This document shows, one piece after another, positions 1-9,505 of a stretch of DNA of 64,000 bases. The DNA comes from Promicromonospora sukumoe 327MFSha3.1 (GTDB taxonomy: Bacteria; Actinomycetota; Actinomycetes; Actinomycetales; Cellulomonadaceae). A program made the position numbers and the translations under genes. The stretch covers positions 2,144,262 to 2,208,261 of the forward strand of contig NZ_ARQM01000010.1 of assembly GCF_000385135.1 (NCBI RefSeq). The letters are read 5' to 3'. The first letter of the stretch is position 1, and each line of letters starts with the position of its first letter. The notes under the pieces were generated by a model, which did no database searches, was not told the origin of the DNA, and worked only from the letters and a program-made list of their open reading frames with translations.

Positions 1-286
1 CCAACACCTCCCCCGACCCTAATATCACTCCAGCCACACCATTACAGCGGACTTTTGTTCGATCCTACGAGGACCCACTGACACCCGCTCGTTCTTCTGC
101 CCGCCGCGTAACCAGCTCCCGTCGGGGTGCGCCAGCGCGGTCACAGCGGTAGCCAGGACGACGTCGAGACAGAAGGACCGACGCCAAGAGGACGGCGCAT
201 CACCAGGGGCGCCGTCCGGCGTCGGCCGACGCGACCACCCACGGCGCAATACCGTGCGAAGGCGCGTCGACCCCGCCCAGCCAGGA
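1..286. other. Intergenic stretch without a convincing gene
   Basis: The first 286 bases hold no reading frame with actinobacterial codon bias and a ribosome binding site. The open frames here are antisense or out-of-frame extensions of the oxidoreductase gene that follows. The first ~60 bases are AT-richer than the surroundings. I see no repeat or RNA structure I can name. Confidence 0.5.
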
Positions 287-1378
287 CTACTGCCGCACCC
301 CCGTCCGCGCCGCCCGCTCGACCCGGGCGACCAGCCGGCTGTTGTGTGCGGCCCGCGCGAATCCCGGCGTGTGACGGGTGCCGTCAGCCATGTCCCGCGC
401 GAGGCTCGCGTACACCTCTCCCACGTTGACGGAGGCTCCGGTCCAGATCTCGGCCGCGGCCGGACCCGTGCCCGTGGCCACCGGACCGTCGGGCACCTCG
501 AACCCAACGCTCGAGGTCAGCGTGAGGTCACCGACCTGGACGCCGGCAGGATGGTCGCCCGTGAGCCTGAGCCAGCCGTCGGCACCACGGACTTCCAGGC
601 TGAACCCGGCCTCGGCCACAGGCACACCAGCCAGGACCTGGACGCTCACCGGCGCACCGGAGGCGGTCTTCACGATGGCGTCCAGGTGGTCCGGGACCTC
701 ACGGGTGGTGACGGTGCCGGTGTCGACGAGCTTCACCTCCGGCCAGAGGAGCTCCGTCCGCGCGTCGATCTCGGTGATGTCCCCGAGGACGGTCTCGACG
801 ACGTCCAGGACGTGGCCGACGGCGATCGTCAGGAAGCCCGCCCCGGCCGCGGCCTTGTCGAAGTACTCGTAGGCGCTCACCGACTCCGGGCCGTTCCCGA
901 AGGTCGTGGCGGTGACACGTGCCGACAGCAGCCGCCCGAGCCTGCCCTGGGCGACGATCTCGGCCGCCCGGCGCACCGACGGGTTGAGGCTGCCCTGCAG
1001 CCCGATCGCGGTGTGCAGCGATCCGGCCGCCGCCGCCATCTCCTCGGTCTCCGTGACACTCGCACCCAGCGGGGACTCCGAGTACACGGCCTTGCCCGCC
1101 CCGAGGGCGGCGAGCACGAGCTCGCGGTGCGCCGGGACCTTCACGGCGACGGTGACGAGGTCGATCGACGGGTCGCCGATCAGGTCGTACGGGTCCGCGT
1201 ACCAGCGTTCGGCCCCGAACAGCTCGGCGGCCTCTCGTGCGCTCTCCTCGCGCCGGGTGGCCACCGCCGCGAGCACGAGCTGCGGCTGGGCGGCCAGCGC
1301 GGGGATGTGGGAGGCGCCGGCCCAGCTCGCCTTCGCGTCCGCGCCGATGATCCCGACACGGATCGGGTTGCTTGCCAT
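287..1378 (-). CDS. Gfo/Idh/MocA family NAD(P)-dependent oxidoreductase
   Basis: Predicted cytosolic NAD(P)-dependent dehydrogenase or reductase of sugar- or inositol-like substrates, 363 aa. The N-terminal Rossmann fold starts with VGIIGAD at residues 5-11, a slightly altered GxGxxG motif. It continues with the ESPLG segment that replaces the family's usual EKP, and ends in the alpha/beta C-terminal domain. The start at 1378 is chosen because GGAG (1388-1391 on this strand) lies 8-9 bases upstream; a longer frame would add 11 residues without a better site. An aldo/keto reductase gene lies 66 bp upstream on the same strand, so the two may be cotranscribed under MarR control. The substrate cannot be read from the sequence. 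Confidence 0.85.
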   Translation of the reverse strand: MASNPIRVGIIGADAKASWAGASHIPALAAQPQLVLAAVATRREESAREAAELFGAERWYADPYDLIGDPSIDLVTVAVKVPAHRELVLAALGAGKAVYSESPLGASVTETEEMAAAAGSLHTAIGLQGSLNPSVRRAAEIVAQGRLGRLLSARVTATTFGNGPESVSAYEYFDKAAAGAGFLTIAVGHVLDVVETVLGDITEIDARTELLWPEVKLVDTGTVTTREVPDHLDAIVKTASGAPVSVQVLAGVPVAEAGFSLEVRGADGWLRLTGDHPAGVQVGDLTLTSSVGFEVPDGPVATGTGPAAAEIWTGASVNVGEVYASLARDMADGTRHTPGFARAAHNSRLVARVERAARTGVRQ

Positions 1379-1444
1379 GGTGTGTTGCTCCGTTCGGTCT
1401 GCTGTGGTCAAGGCATGTCGTGTCGACCCCTGCGGGGTCGTGCT

Positions 1445-2431
<987 letters not shown>

Positions 2432-2484
2432 CGGATGGCCCTCTCCCGGATCGGTCACCGCGGGCAGCACCCACGCGACCGAGT

Positions 2485-2548
2485 GAACTTGACGCATCAA
2501 GATGAACTTGATGCGTCAATTTCTACCGTGCAGAACTTGATGCGTCAA
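2485..2548. promoter_or_regulatory. Three-copy operator between aldo/keto reductase and MarR
   Basis: The motif TTGA-TGCG-TCAA occurs three times: 2485-2500 (as its reverse complement), 2504-2519 and 2533-2548, each preceded by GAAC. Start-to-start spacings are 19 and 29 bp, near two and three helical turns, so the sites face one side of the helix. The TTGA...TCAA arms are palindromic, as expected for a winged-helix MarR dimer. Their position between divergent genes suggests autoregulation plus control of the reductase operon. Confidence 0.8.
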
Positions 2549-2572
2549 CAACGCGCCCGTAGGCTGCACCGC

Positions 2573-3082
2573 ATGACCTCGACGGCGGACGAGCGACGAG
2601 CCGAACCACGCTGGCTGAACCAGGAGGAGCTGGCGGCGTGGCTGGCCAACTCGGCGATCATGATCAGCCTGCCCGCGGCCCTCGACGCCCGGATGCAGCG
2701 CGAGTCCCAGCTGACCTTCTTCGAGTACATGGTTCTCTCCGTGCTCTCCGAGCAGGAGGACAGGACCATGCAGATGAGCGCGCTGGCCGTCCGGACGTCG
2801 GCCTCGCTGTCGCGGCTGTCCCACGTCGTCGGACGGCTGGAGACGCGCGGGCTGCTTACACGGTCGCGGATCCCGGGCGCGGGACGCCGCACCAACACGA
2901 CGCTGACCGAAGCCGGCCACGACGTCGTCGTCGCGGCGGCGCCCGGACACGTCGCGGCGGTCCGCGAGTACCTCATCGACTCGCTGGAACCGCGGGACCT
3001 CAAGGCCCTGCAACGCATCGGCACCGCAGTGGAGGCCGCGATCAACGGCGCAGCGGTCCCCCAGGCCACCACAGAGCAGTAG
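2573..3082 (+). CDS. MarR family transcriptional regulator
   Basis: DNA-binding regulator of 169 aa with a winged helix-turn-helix at roughly residues 45-115. The recognition helix region reads SASLSRLSHVVGRLETRGLL and is followed by the wing GRRTNTTLTEAG. The ATG at 2573 is used because an upstream in-frame ATG at 2540 lies inside an operator copy. No strong Shine-Dalgarno is visible, so translation may be leaderless or nearly so. The gene is divergent from the aldo/keto reductase. The ligand is unknown. Confidence 0.88.
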   Translation: MTSTADERRAEPRWLNQEELAAWLANSAIMISLPAALDARMQRESQLTFFEYMVLSVLSEQEDRTMQMSALAVRTSASLSRLSHVVGRLETRGLLTRSRIPGAGRRTNTTLTEAGHDVVVAAAPGHVAAVREYLIDSLEPRDLKALQRIGTAVEAAINGAAVPQATTEQ

Positions 3083-3113
3083 GAGACACCGAGCAGTAGG
3101 AGACGGAGGACCA

Positions 3114-3464
3114 ATGGTCTCGATCACCGAGGTCCGCAAGCTGCTGATCGCCGACCGCGAGCGCACGACCGAGCTGATCTCGTCCCTCACCGGAAGCATC
3201 GCCTCGATGGTGGAGGCGACGCAGCTGTCCGCCTCCGACGACGAGCACGACCCGGAGGGGTCGACGATCGCGTTCGAGCGCTCGCAGGCGAGCGCCCTGC
3301 TCGCCACGGCCACGGAGCACCTGTCCGACGTCGACGCCGCCCTGGAGCGGGTCGACGCGGGCACCTACGGCCGTTGCGAGCGCTGCGGACAGGCCATCGC
3401 CCGCGAGCGCCTGCTGGCCCGGCCCACGGCTCGGACCTGCATCGCCTGCGCCGCGGCGAGCTAG
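3114..3464 (+). CDS. DksA/TraR family C4 zinc-finger protein
   Basis: Small protein of 116 aa: a helical hairpin followed by a zinc finger C-x2-C-x17-C-x2-C (CERC ... CIAC) near the C-terminus. This is the layout of TraR/DksA-type factors that bind in the RNA polymerase secondary channel. The coiled-coil tip carries acidic residues (ASDDEHDPEG), as is typical for the family. A good ribosome binding site (GGAGACGGAGG) precedes the ATG. It lies 31 bp after marR, with which it may be cotranscribed. The precise effect on transcription is not predictable. Confidence 0.85.
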   Translation: MVSITEVRKLLIADRERTTELISSLTGSIASMVEATQLSASDDEHDPEGSTIAFERSQASALLATATEHLSDVDAALERVDAGTYGRCERCGQAIARERLLARPTARTCIACAAAS

Positions 3465-3508
3465 TGCCGTGGACCGCCGTCGCACCCGAGGACCCTAGGC
3501 TGCGGGGC

Positions 3509-3982
3509 GTGAGATACGACCAACTTGAGGCAGATGTCCTCAGGCTCATCGTCGGGGCGACCGACAGCAGTGTCCGCGCCTTCGGCGAGCAGACAGTCAC
3601 CCGCCTCGTGCAGCCGGTGCTGCTGCACGGTGCGGCCGAGGACGAGCTCACCCAAGAGGCCCGGGACGCGCTCGCCACCGCCTGCGCGAACGTCCTGACG
3701 ATCAGCGCAGGCGAACTGCACGATGCGCTCGCGACGATCTACGACGGCATCCTGGTCGACGACGATCTCGATGCCGAGGTCCTGACCGCCGTCAGCGCGT
3801 TGGCGCACTGGCACAGCTACCTGGAGCAGAACCGGCGCGGCGAGCTCTACGAGCTCGCCATCCGCTCCATCGAGGACGTCGACCACCAGGTGTCCGCCGA
3901 TCTCGACGACTTCCTCGCCGCACCGGAGATGGCCGCCGAGCGCGAACGCATCCGCCGGCTGCTGGAGCCCGATGGGACGTAG
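3509..3982 (+). CDS. Hypothetical protein, weakly DUF416 (YjaG)-like
   Basis: Soluble, mainly helical protein of 157 aa beginning with a GTG and VRYDQLEADVLRL. The middle and C-terminal layout (acidic loop, a helix reading VLTAVSALAHWH, an SIEDVDHQV segment, a terminal ERERIRRLL helix) recalls DUF416/YjaG, but this is a visual resemblance only. No Shine-Dalgarno precedes the GTG; a TAGGCT -10-like element eight or so bases before it suggests a leaderless transcript. No catalytic motif is evident. Confidence 0.6.
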   Translation: MRYDQLEADVLRLIVGATDSSVRAFGEQTVTRLVQPVLLHGAAEDELTQEARDALATACANVLTISAGELHDALATIYDGILVDDDLDAEVLTAVSALAHWHSYLEQNRRGELYELAIRSIEDVDHQVSADLDDFLAAPEMAAERERIRRLLEPDGT

Positions 3983-3993
3983 GGGCCTCCGGT

Positions 3994-4407
3994 TCAGCCC
4001 GCTGCCGCGGCGGCGGTCCGGTCGTTGTACACCAGCTCCCAGACGTGCCCGTCGGGGTCGCTGACATACCCGGTGTACGCCCCGTCGCGCTCGGCCGCCG
4101 CCTCGGCGGACCCACCCGCTTCCGGCGCACGGGCGAGGACGTCGTCGATCTCCACCTTGCCGCCCATCGCGCACGAGAGGATCACGGCGCCCGGGTGCGG
4201 AACCACCGGGCGCGCGTGACCGGCGCGCTCGACGTAGGCCGCGTACTCGCCCTGCTCGATCAGGAACAGCGACAGGTTCGGCAGCTCGAACGCGATCATC
4301 CCCTCGTCGATCCCGGGCGTCTCGAGGCCCAGGCCGTCACGGTAGAAGCGCAACGTGCGCTCCAGGTCGGCAACCGGGAGCGAGACGACGACGGTGACGG
4401 GGCTCAT
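3994..4407 (-). CDS. VOC (glyoxalase/bleomycin resistance) family protein
   Basis: Protein of 137 aa with the paired beta-alpha-beta-beta-beta modules of the vicinal oxygen chelate fold: VSLPVADLERTLRFYRDGLGL at the N-terminus and YVSDPDGHVWELVYN at the C-terminus. The terminal EL-x-Y motif supplies the usual glutamate ligand. VOC proteins act as glyoxalases, dioxygenases or drug-binding proteins; the substrate cannot be inferred. It is divergent from the ArsR/SRPBCC pair, with 56 bp between the start codons, and may share its regulation. Confidence 0.85.
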   Translation of the reverse strand: MSPVTVVVSLPVADLERTLRFYRDGLGLETPGIDEGMIAFELPNLSLFLIEQGEYAAYVERAGHARPVVPHPGAVILSCAMGGKVEIDDVLARAPEAGGSAEAAAERDGAYTGYVSDPDGHVWELVYNDRTAAAAAG

Positions 4408-4463
4408 GGCCGTGATCCTAACATGTCTTGTGGTTCATATGAATGGTCGGTAATGTTTGGTCC

Positions 4464-4775
4464 ATGGACGGTTTCGCGGTGATCGCCGAGCCGACCCGGC
4501 GCGCGATCGTGGACCGCCTCCGGCTCGGCGAGAGCGATGTGGGCACCCTCGTCGAGGAGCTGCGGGTGTCGCAGCCGCTGGTGTCCAAGCACCTCCGGGT
4601 GCTGCGGCAGGCGGGCGTGGTGGAGTCGGAGGTCGCGGGCAAGCGCCGGATCTACCGGCTCACGGACCGTCCGCTGCCGGACGTGCTCGCCTGGGTCAGG
4701 CCCTACGTCGACCGCTGGAGCACGAGCTTCGACCGGCTGGCCGAGGCACTCGACGACGAGGAGGAACGACGATGA
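4464..4775 (+). CDS. ArsR family transcriptional regulator
   Basis: Winged-helix repressor of 103 aa starting MDGFAVIAEPTRR. The helix-turn-helix is VSQPLVSKHLRVLRQAGVV (about residues 33-51) and the wing is VAGKRRIYRLTD. No metal-binding cysteines are present, so it belongs to the non-metal subgroup usually paired with SRPBCC/AHSA1 genes. Its stop overlaps the ATG of the following SRPBCC gene by four bases, which indicates translational coupling. Confidence 0.9.
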   Translation: MDGFAVIAEPTRRAIVDRLRLGESDVGTLVEELRVSQPLVSKHLRVLRQAGVVESEVAGKRRIYRLTDRPLPDVLAWVRPYVDRWSTSFDRLAEALDDEEERR

Positions 4776-5317
4776 CGGACTCCGTTCAGGCCCCGCGCGA
4801 CGAGGAGATCGCCGCGCAGGTGCGCGCGCCGATCGAGGTGCTGCTGGAGCTGGAGGAGGACCGGTGGACGATCGTCATGCGCCGCCGGTTCCCGCACGGC
4901 CGGCAGAAGGTGTGGGCCATGCTCACCGATCCCGCGAAGCTGGCGCGCTGGTCGCCGATCGTGCCCGACCGTCCGCTGGCCGAGCCCGGGCCCGCGACCA
5001 GTCGGGAGAACCCCGGCGACGACCCGGCCGACGCCGAGGTCCTCGTCGCGGACGCGCCGCGACGCCTCACCCACCGCTGGGGCGACGACCTGCTGAGCTG
5101 GACGTTGACGCCCGACGGCGACGGCACCGTCCTGGAGCTGCGCCAGACCACCGCCGAGCGTGCCGCCGCGGCGATGCTGGCCGCAGGCTGGCAGGTGTGC
5201 TTCGGGCGTCTGGCCGCCGAGGACGGTACGGACCGGGAGCGCCCGACCGGCCGGCGCGCACTGGCCTACGGCTGGCAGGAGCTGAGCGACGGCTACGAGA
5301 GCCGGTTCTCCGGGTAG
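4772..5317 (+). CDS. SRPBCC (AHSA1-like) domain protein
   Basis: Protein of 181 aa with a START/Bet v1-type fold: RRRFPHGRQKVWAMLTDPAKLARWSP at residues ~33-58, then the strands up to WTLTPDGDGTVLELRQT, and a long C-terminal helix. Such proteins bind hydrophobic ligands or assist folding and are commonly encoded with an ArsR repressor, as here, where the genes overlap by four bases (ATGA). The ligand is unknown. Confidence 0.85.
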   Translation: MTDSVQAPRDEEIAAQVRAPIEVLLELEEDRWTIVMRRRFPHGRQKVWAMLTDPAKLARWSPIVPDRPLAEPGPATSRENPGDDPADAEVLVADAPRRLTHRWGDDLLSWTLTPDGDGTVLELRQTTAERAAAAMLAAGWQVCFGRLAAEDGTDRERPTGRRALAYGWQELSDGYESRFSG

Positions 5318-5351
5318 ACACCCCTCCGACCTGGCACATAGCGTCTCGGCC

Positions 5352-5591
5352 ATGACCGAGACCACGGAGATCTACGCCGACGACGCCCGCATCGTGCAGC
5401 TCATCCCCGCGGACGGGTGGGTCGCCGTCTACAAGGACGAGCACGCCGAGGTCCGCGCTCCCCTGGTGGCGTGGGGTCTGCGGCGCGACGGGCAGGTCGT
5501 GCCGCTGGACACCGCCCCCGAGGGCGACGTCGGCGACCCCCGGGAGACGGCCGGGTTCGACCGCGTCGAGCGGCTCACTCTTGGGCACTAG
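5352..5591 (+). CDS. Small hypothetical protein
   Basis: 79-aa acidic protein (MTETTEIYADDARIVQLIPADGW...) with several beta-strand-like segments and no membrane helix, signal peptide or motif I recognise. Codon bias supports coding. No clear Shine-Dalgarno precedes the ATG; the gene follows the SRPBCC stop by 34 bp. Function unknown. Confidence 0.6.
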   Translation: MTETTEIYADDARIVQLIPADGWVAVYKDEHAEVRAPLVAWGLRRDGQVVPLDTAPEGDVGDPRETAGFDRVERLTLGH

Positions 5592-5640
5592 CCTGGGCCG
5601 GGGCGGCAGCCAGGCCGACATCCTCGATGGATCCGTACGG

Positions 5641-6138
5641 TCAGGGTCGGTTCGGGTCGGGGTGCACCACCATGAAGAGCGACCAGGCGGGCGCGGCCGG
5701 GTCCTCCGGGCGGGCGGCGAACTCTTCCAGCAGATCCTTGAGCCGGGTGCGGAACTCCTCCATCTGCGGCGGTGGCAGGCGCAGCGCCATCCTGGTGCCC
5801 TCGGCCTCGGTCGCGGGGACGAGGGCGAGCTCCTCCAGGAACGCGTCGAGCATCGACTTCTCCAGCGCGGGCGATTCGAGCTGCCAGCTCTTGCGCGTCG
5901 CGAGATACGGGATCTCTCGTGCGCCGCGCGCGCCGCGCCGTTCCTCCTGCGCCTCCAGGAACCCGGTGCGGACCAGCGTCCTGGTGTGGTGCAGCACGCT
6001 GGCCGGGTCTCGGCCAAGGATCGCCGCGATCTCCTTGTTCGTGTGCGGCTCCTCCAGGCAGATGCGCAGGATGCGCAGGCGGAGGGCGGAGGCGAGCGCC
6101 TTCGCCTCCGCGTCGGTCGCCAGCCGGCGTTCGGTCAT
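5641..6138 (-). CDS. ArsR-like winged-helix transcriptional regulator
   Basis: 165-aa protein with an N-terminal helix-turn-helix of the ArsR/HTH_20 kind (ALRLRILRICLEEPHTNKEIAAILGRDPASVLHHTRTLVRTGFL, residues ~19-62, given in pieces in the sequence) and a C-terminal helical domain resembling the effector domain of Streptomyces ArsR-type regulators. The start MTERRLATD at 6138 is preferred over a frame 23 residues longer. It is divergent from the methyltransferase gene, 162 bp away, which may be its target. Confidence 0.75.
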   Translation of the reverse strand: MTERRLATDAEAKALASALRLRILRICLEEPHTNKEIAAILGRDPASVLHHTRTLVRTGFLEAQEERRGARGAREIPYLATRKSWQLESPALEKSMLDAFLEELALVPATEAEGTRMALRLPPPQMEEFRTRLKDLLEEFAARPEDPAAPAWSLFMVVHPDPNRP

Positions 6139-6300
6139 GGTCAGCAGCCTACTGAAGAGCGGGCAGACCGGTGACGGGCTGGAGCGTAAGTGATTGACAA
6201 AGCCCAATCACTTGCCCAGGATGTCGTCGTGCGCTTCGACTTCCACGGATCCACGGATCTACCACCACGCCCATCAGGGCCCGAACAATCGAGGTCGAAC

Positions 6301-7065
6301 ATGCCGAACCGGCAAGCAGTGTCCTGGGTCAGCCCCGTCGAGATTCCCCCGGGGCCCGGTGAGCGGGCGAACGACTACGACAGTTTCGCCGAGGCCTACG
6401 CCGCCGAGAACGAGACCAGCCTCCTGAACGCCTACTACTCGAATCCCGCGATCGTCGACCTGGCCGGCGACGTAGCGGGCCGCCGGATCCTCGATGCCGG
6501 ATGCGGCGCCGGCCCCGTCGCCGAGGCCCTGCGCGAGCGGGGAGCCGTCGTCGCCGGCTTCGACTCCAGCGCCGGGATGCTGGCACTGGCCCGGCAGCGG
6601 CTCGGCGACGACGTCGTGCTGGAACGCGCCGAGCTGGGCGGCCCGCTGCCCTTCGCCGATGCCGGGTTCGACGACGTCGTCGCTTCCCTGGTCCTGCACT
6701 ACCTGGAGGACTGGACGACGGCCCTGGCCGAGCTCCGGCGCGTGCTGAAGCCCGGCGGCCGCCTCATCGGGTCGGTCCACCACCCCTTCGTCAGCCATCT
6801 GACGGCACCGCCCGGAACCGACTACTTCGCGACCCGCCCCACCTCCCAGTGGTGGGAGCTCGGCGGCACCAAGCACCTGATGACCTTCTGGGACCGGCCG
6901 CTGCACGCGATCACCGACGCGTTCACCGCGGCCGGCTTCCGGATCGACGTCATCAGCGAACCGCCCCCGGGACCCGGCGCCCGCGAACGGTTCCCCGAGA
7001 TCTTCGCGCAGAGGGAGTCGGGCACGTTCCTGTGCTTCCTGTTCTTCGTCCTCACGAAGACCTGA
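6301..7065 (+). CDS. Class I SAM-dependent methyltransferase
   Basis: 254-aa methyltransferase of the Methyltransf_11/25 type. Motif I is ILDAGCGAGPVAEAL, the acidic loop is GFDSSAGML, and motif IV/post-I is LPFADAGFDDVVASLVLHYL followed by LRRVLKPGGRL. The ATG at 6301 is preceded by GAGGTC six bases upstream; an upstream in-frame ATG would add 37 residues of low-quality sequence. The substrate is probably a small molecule. The stop codon lies within the left arm of a 12-bp terminator hairpin. Confidence 0.85.
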   Translation: MPNRQAVSWVSPVEIPPGPGERANDYDSFAEAYAAENETSLLNAYYSNPAIVDLAGDVAGRRILDAGCGAGPVAEALRERGAVVAGFDSSAGMLALARQRLGDDVVLERAELGGPLPFADAGFDDVVASLVLHYLEDWTTALAELRRVLKPGGRLIGSVHHPFVSHLTAPPGTDYFATRPTSQWWELGGTKHLMTFWDRPLHAITDAFTAAGFRIDVISEPPPGPGARERFPEIFAQRESGTFLCFLFFVLTKT

Positions 7066-7093
7066 CTGCCGCCCGCAGGGGCGGGCGGCAGTC
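7064..7093. terminator. Bidirectional hairpin terminator
   Basis: Perfect 12-bp inverted repeat GACTGCCGCCCG / CGGGCGGCAGTC with a 6-base loop, between the convergent methyltransferase and PL11 lyase genes. There is no T-run, which is usual for high-GC actinobacteria. The left arm includes the last two bases of the methyltransferase stop codon. Confidence 0.75.
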
Positions 7094-7099
7094 CCAGGT

Positions 7100-9433
7100 C
7101 TACTTGATGGACGGAACGGGCACCCGCGCCCAGTCGGTGTCGGACGCGAGGTAGAACCCCGGGTGCGACGGCTGGTTGTAGGTTGTCTGCTGCCGCGCCA
7201 CCTCGGCCCGGTACTGCGGGTCGTGCAGCAGCGTGTACATCTTGATCCCGCTCACCTCGGTCGACGTGTAGATCCGCAGGGCCGAGGAGTCCGCGGTGGG
7301 GACCACCAGCTCCTCGCGCCAGTCACCGAGGACGTCGGCGACGAGCGACGGGTTGCCCTTCCAGTAGTTGTTGGTGCGCGTGCCCTCCGCGGTCAGCACC
7401 GTGCCCCTGGACCAGTCCTCGATGGTCGGCGTCTCCTCGCGGTCGCCGCTCACGACCTGCGTGGTGCCGTCACCGGCCCACCGGATGCTCTGGTTGAGGC
7501 CCGGGCCCTCCTCGTCGAGGAGCTCACCCGTCGCGCTGAGCAGGCCGGCCGCCTCCGGCCGGTCGTCGCCCGCCCGGGCGCTGTGCCAGACCTCCAGGCC
7601 GGGCACGTCCGGTCGGACGTCGCCCAGGAGCGCCCGCCCGGTGTCGACGCCGGAGTACGTGCCGAACAGCGCCTCCCCGGTGGCGGCGTCGCGCAGCACG
7701 GAACCGTAGGGCACGCCCGCACCGCCCTCGTGGCAGGTCCAGATCTCCAGGCCCGGGCGCGACGGGTCGACGTCGGTCACGTGCATGGCGTCGCCGTGAC
7801 CCAGGCTCTTCACCACCCCGGGGTCCGCCGACCCCTCGGGCAGCATGTCCGACGACGAGTACAGCAGCGTGCCGTCGTCGTCGAGCGTGGCCGCGCCGTA
7901 GACGATCTCGTGCCTGCCGTCGCCGTCGACGTCCGCCGCGGACAGCGAGTGGAACCCCTGGCCCCACAGCTGCGTGAGCTCGTTGTCGGGATCGGGCTGG
8001 ACGCCCTTGTTCGCGCTGTCCAGGAACGGGTTGTTCATCGGTTTGGACCCGGAGTCGGCGACCCATCGCGTGGTCAGGTCCCGCCCGTCCCAGTCGTAGG
8101 CCACGATCGCGGCCCGCGTGTAGTACCCGCGGGCGAAGATCGCCGACGGGTGCTCGCCGTCGAGGTAGGCGACGCCCGAGAGGAAGCGGTCGACCCGGTT
8201 GCCGGGCTCGATGCGGGTCCACTCGTAGTCGCCCCAGCGCAGGCCGTCGTCAGTGCGCCCGGGCTCGTGGTCGACCGTCTCCAGGGGGCGACCGGAGCGG
8301 CCGTCGAAGACGGTGAGGTACTCCGGTCCGCTCTGGACGAAGCCCTCGAAGGTGCGCAGGTCGTTGCGGTCGGACCGGGCCGGCGCCCACTCGTCGATGT
8401 AGTAGTCCACCAGCTCGCGGGCGTCGCCGGCCGAGAGCGGGTACGTGTACCGCGGCTCGATGCCGAACGCCTCCTCCAGCGTCGCCGGCCACTGGCCGCT
8501 GCGGACCTCGGGCTCGTCGGTCCACCCCTGGAACAGCTCCACCAGGTGGTCGGCGTAGTCCGCGGCGCTCCAGCGGAAGTCGGATCCGTCGGTGACGCCC
8601 GCCCGGCGGTCCTCCCGCGAGATCGGCACGTAGCGCTCGCTCGCGGGCCGGCCGTCGCGGTAGGTCGTGACCTTCGTGCCGGGCGCGGTCTTCACCATGA
8701 CCTCGGCCTGCCCGTCGCCGTCGAAGTCGTAGACGGGGAACTGCGTGTAGTGCGCGCCCGCCCGGATGTTGACCCCCAGGTCGATGCGCCACAGCTGGGT
8801 GCCGTCGAGCTCGTAGGCGTCCAGGTACACGTTGCCCGTGTACCCCTTCTGCGACACGTCCTTCGAGTTGGACGGGTCCCACTTGAGCACGATCTCCAGC
8901 TCGCCGTCCCGGTCGAGGTCGGCCATCGACGCGTCGTTGGCCGAGTAGGTGTAGCTCTCCCCCGCGGGCGTCACGCCGTCGGCGGGCTTGTTCAGCGGGA
9001 TGTCGAGGTGGCCGTCGGCCCAGGCGGTCACCGGCGCGCTGCGCTTGCCGATCCGCTCGGCTCCGCCCTTGCCCCGCGTCACCGGCGCGACGGCGTACCT
9101 CGACGCAGCGTCGCCGGCGGCGTCGAGGTAGTTCGTGGAGTCCGTGACCGTGGCGACCCGCCTGCCGTCGCGGTAGACGGCGAAGCCCGGGCCGGCCATC
9201 CCGGTCCCGGTGTGTCCCGTGACCTCGTCACCCAGCAGGCGCCAGGAGAGGAAGACCCCCTCGCTGGTGCTCGCGGCGACGAGCCCGCGGTCGAGGTGTT
9301 CGAGCTGTACCTTCCCGGTGCTCCCGGGGCCGCCTCCTGGTCCGGGCTGCGCTCCTGCCGGGCCGCCCCCGACGGCGAGCGCACCCACCATCAGCACGGC
9401 CACGGCCCCTACGGTGGTTCTGGTCGTTCGCAT
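7100..9433 (-). CDS. Secreted rhamnogalacturonan lyase, polysaccharide lyase family 11
   Basis: 777-aa exported enzyme predicted to cleave the rhamnose-galacturonic acid backbone of pectin rhamnogalacturonan I by beta-elimination. A signal peptide (RTTRTTVGAVAVLMVGALAVGG, ending at AGAQ) is followed by a Gly/Pro linker, an N-terminal beta domain and the eight-bladed propeller typical of PL11 (YesW/YesX). Ca-binding aspartate-rich turns recur: DLDRDGE, DFDGDGQAE, DVDGDGRHE. The start has AGAGAGGAA upstream. It lies 72 bp downstream of GH51 on the same strand and is probably cotranscribed. Endo versus exo action cannot be decided by eye. Confidence 0.92.
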   Translation of the reverse strand: MRTTRTTVGAVAVLMVGALAVGGGPAGAQPGPGGGPGSTGKVQLEHLDRGLVAASTSEGVFLSWRLLGDEVTGHTGTGMAGPGFAVYRDGRRVATVTDSTNYLDAAGDAASRYAVAPVTRGKGGAERIGKRSAPVTAWADGHLDIPLNKPADGVTPAGESYTYSANDASMADLDRDGELEIVLKWDPSNSKDVSQKGYTGNVYLDAYELDGTQLWRIDLGVNIRAGAHYTQFPVYDFDGDGQAEVMVKTAPGTKVTTYRDGRPASERYVPISREDRRAGVTDGSDFRWSAADYADHLVELFQGWTDEPEVRSGQWPATLEEAFGIEPRYTYPLSAGDARELVDYYIDEWAPARSDRNDLRTFEGFVQSGPEYLTVFDGRSGRPLETVDHEPGRTDDGLRWGDYEWTRIEPGNRVDRFLSGVAYLDGEHPSAIFARGYYTRAAIVAYDWDGRDLTTRWVADSGSKPMNNPFLDSANKGVQPDPDNELTQLWGQGFHSLSAADVDGDGRHEIVYGAATLDDDGTLLYSSSDMLPEGSADPGVVKSLGHGDAMHVTDVDPSRPGLEIWTCHEGGAGVPYGSVLRDAATGEALFGTYSGVDTGRALLGDVRPDVPGLEVWHSARAGDDRPEAAGLLSATGELLDEEGPGLNQSIRWAGDGTTQVVSGDREETPTIEDWSRGTVLTAEGTRTNNYWKGNPSLVADVLGDWREELVVPTADSSALRIYTSTEVSGIKMYTLLHDPQYRAEVARQQTTYNQPSHPGFYLASDTDWARVPVPSIK

Positions 9434-9505
9434 GGCTCATTCCTCTCTGCGTCATTGCACTCCGAGCAGCTCGGAGAAGGACTGGTTCGAGTCGAGCGAG
9501 AGCCG

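Noticed and set aside
25..507. 160-codon minus-strand frame at the left edge
   Set aside because: Overlaps the end of the Gfo/Idh gene in another frame, is Arg/Pro/Ser-rich, and has no ribosome binding site.
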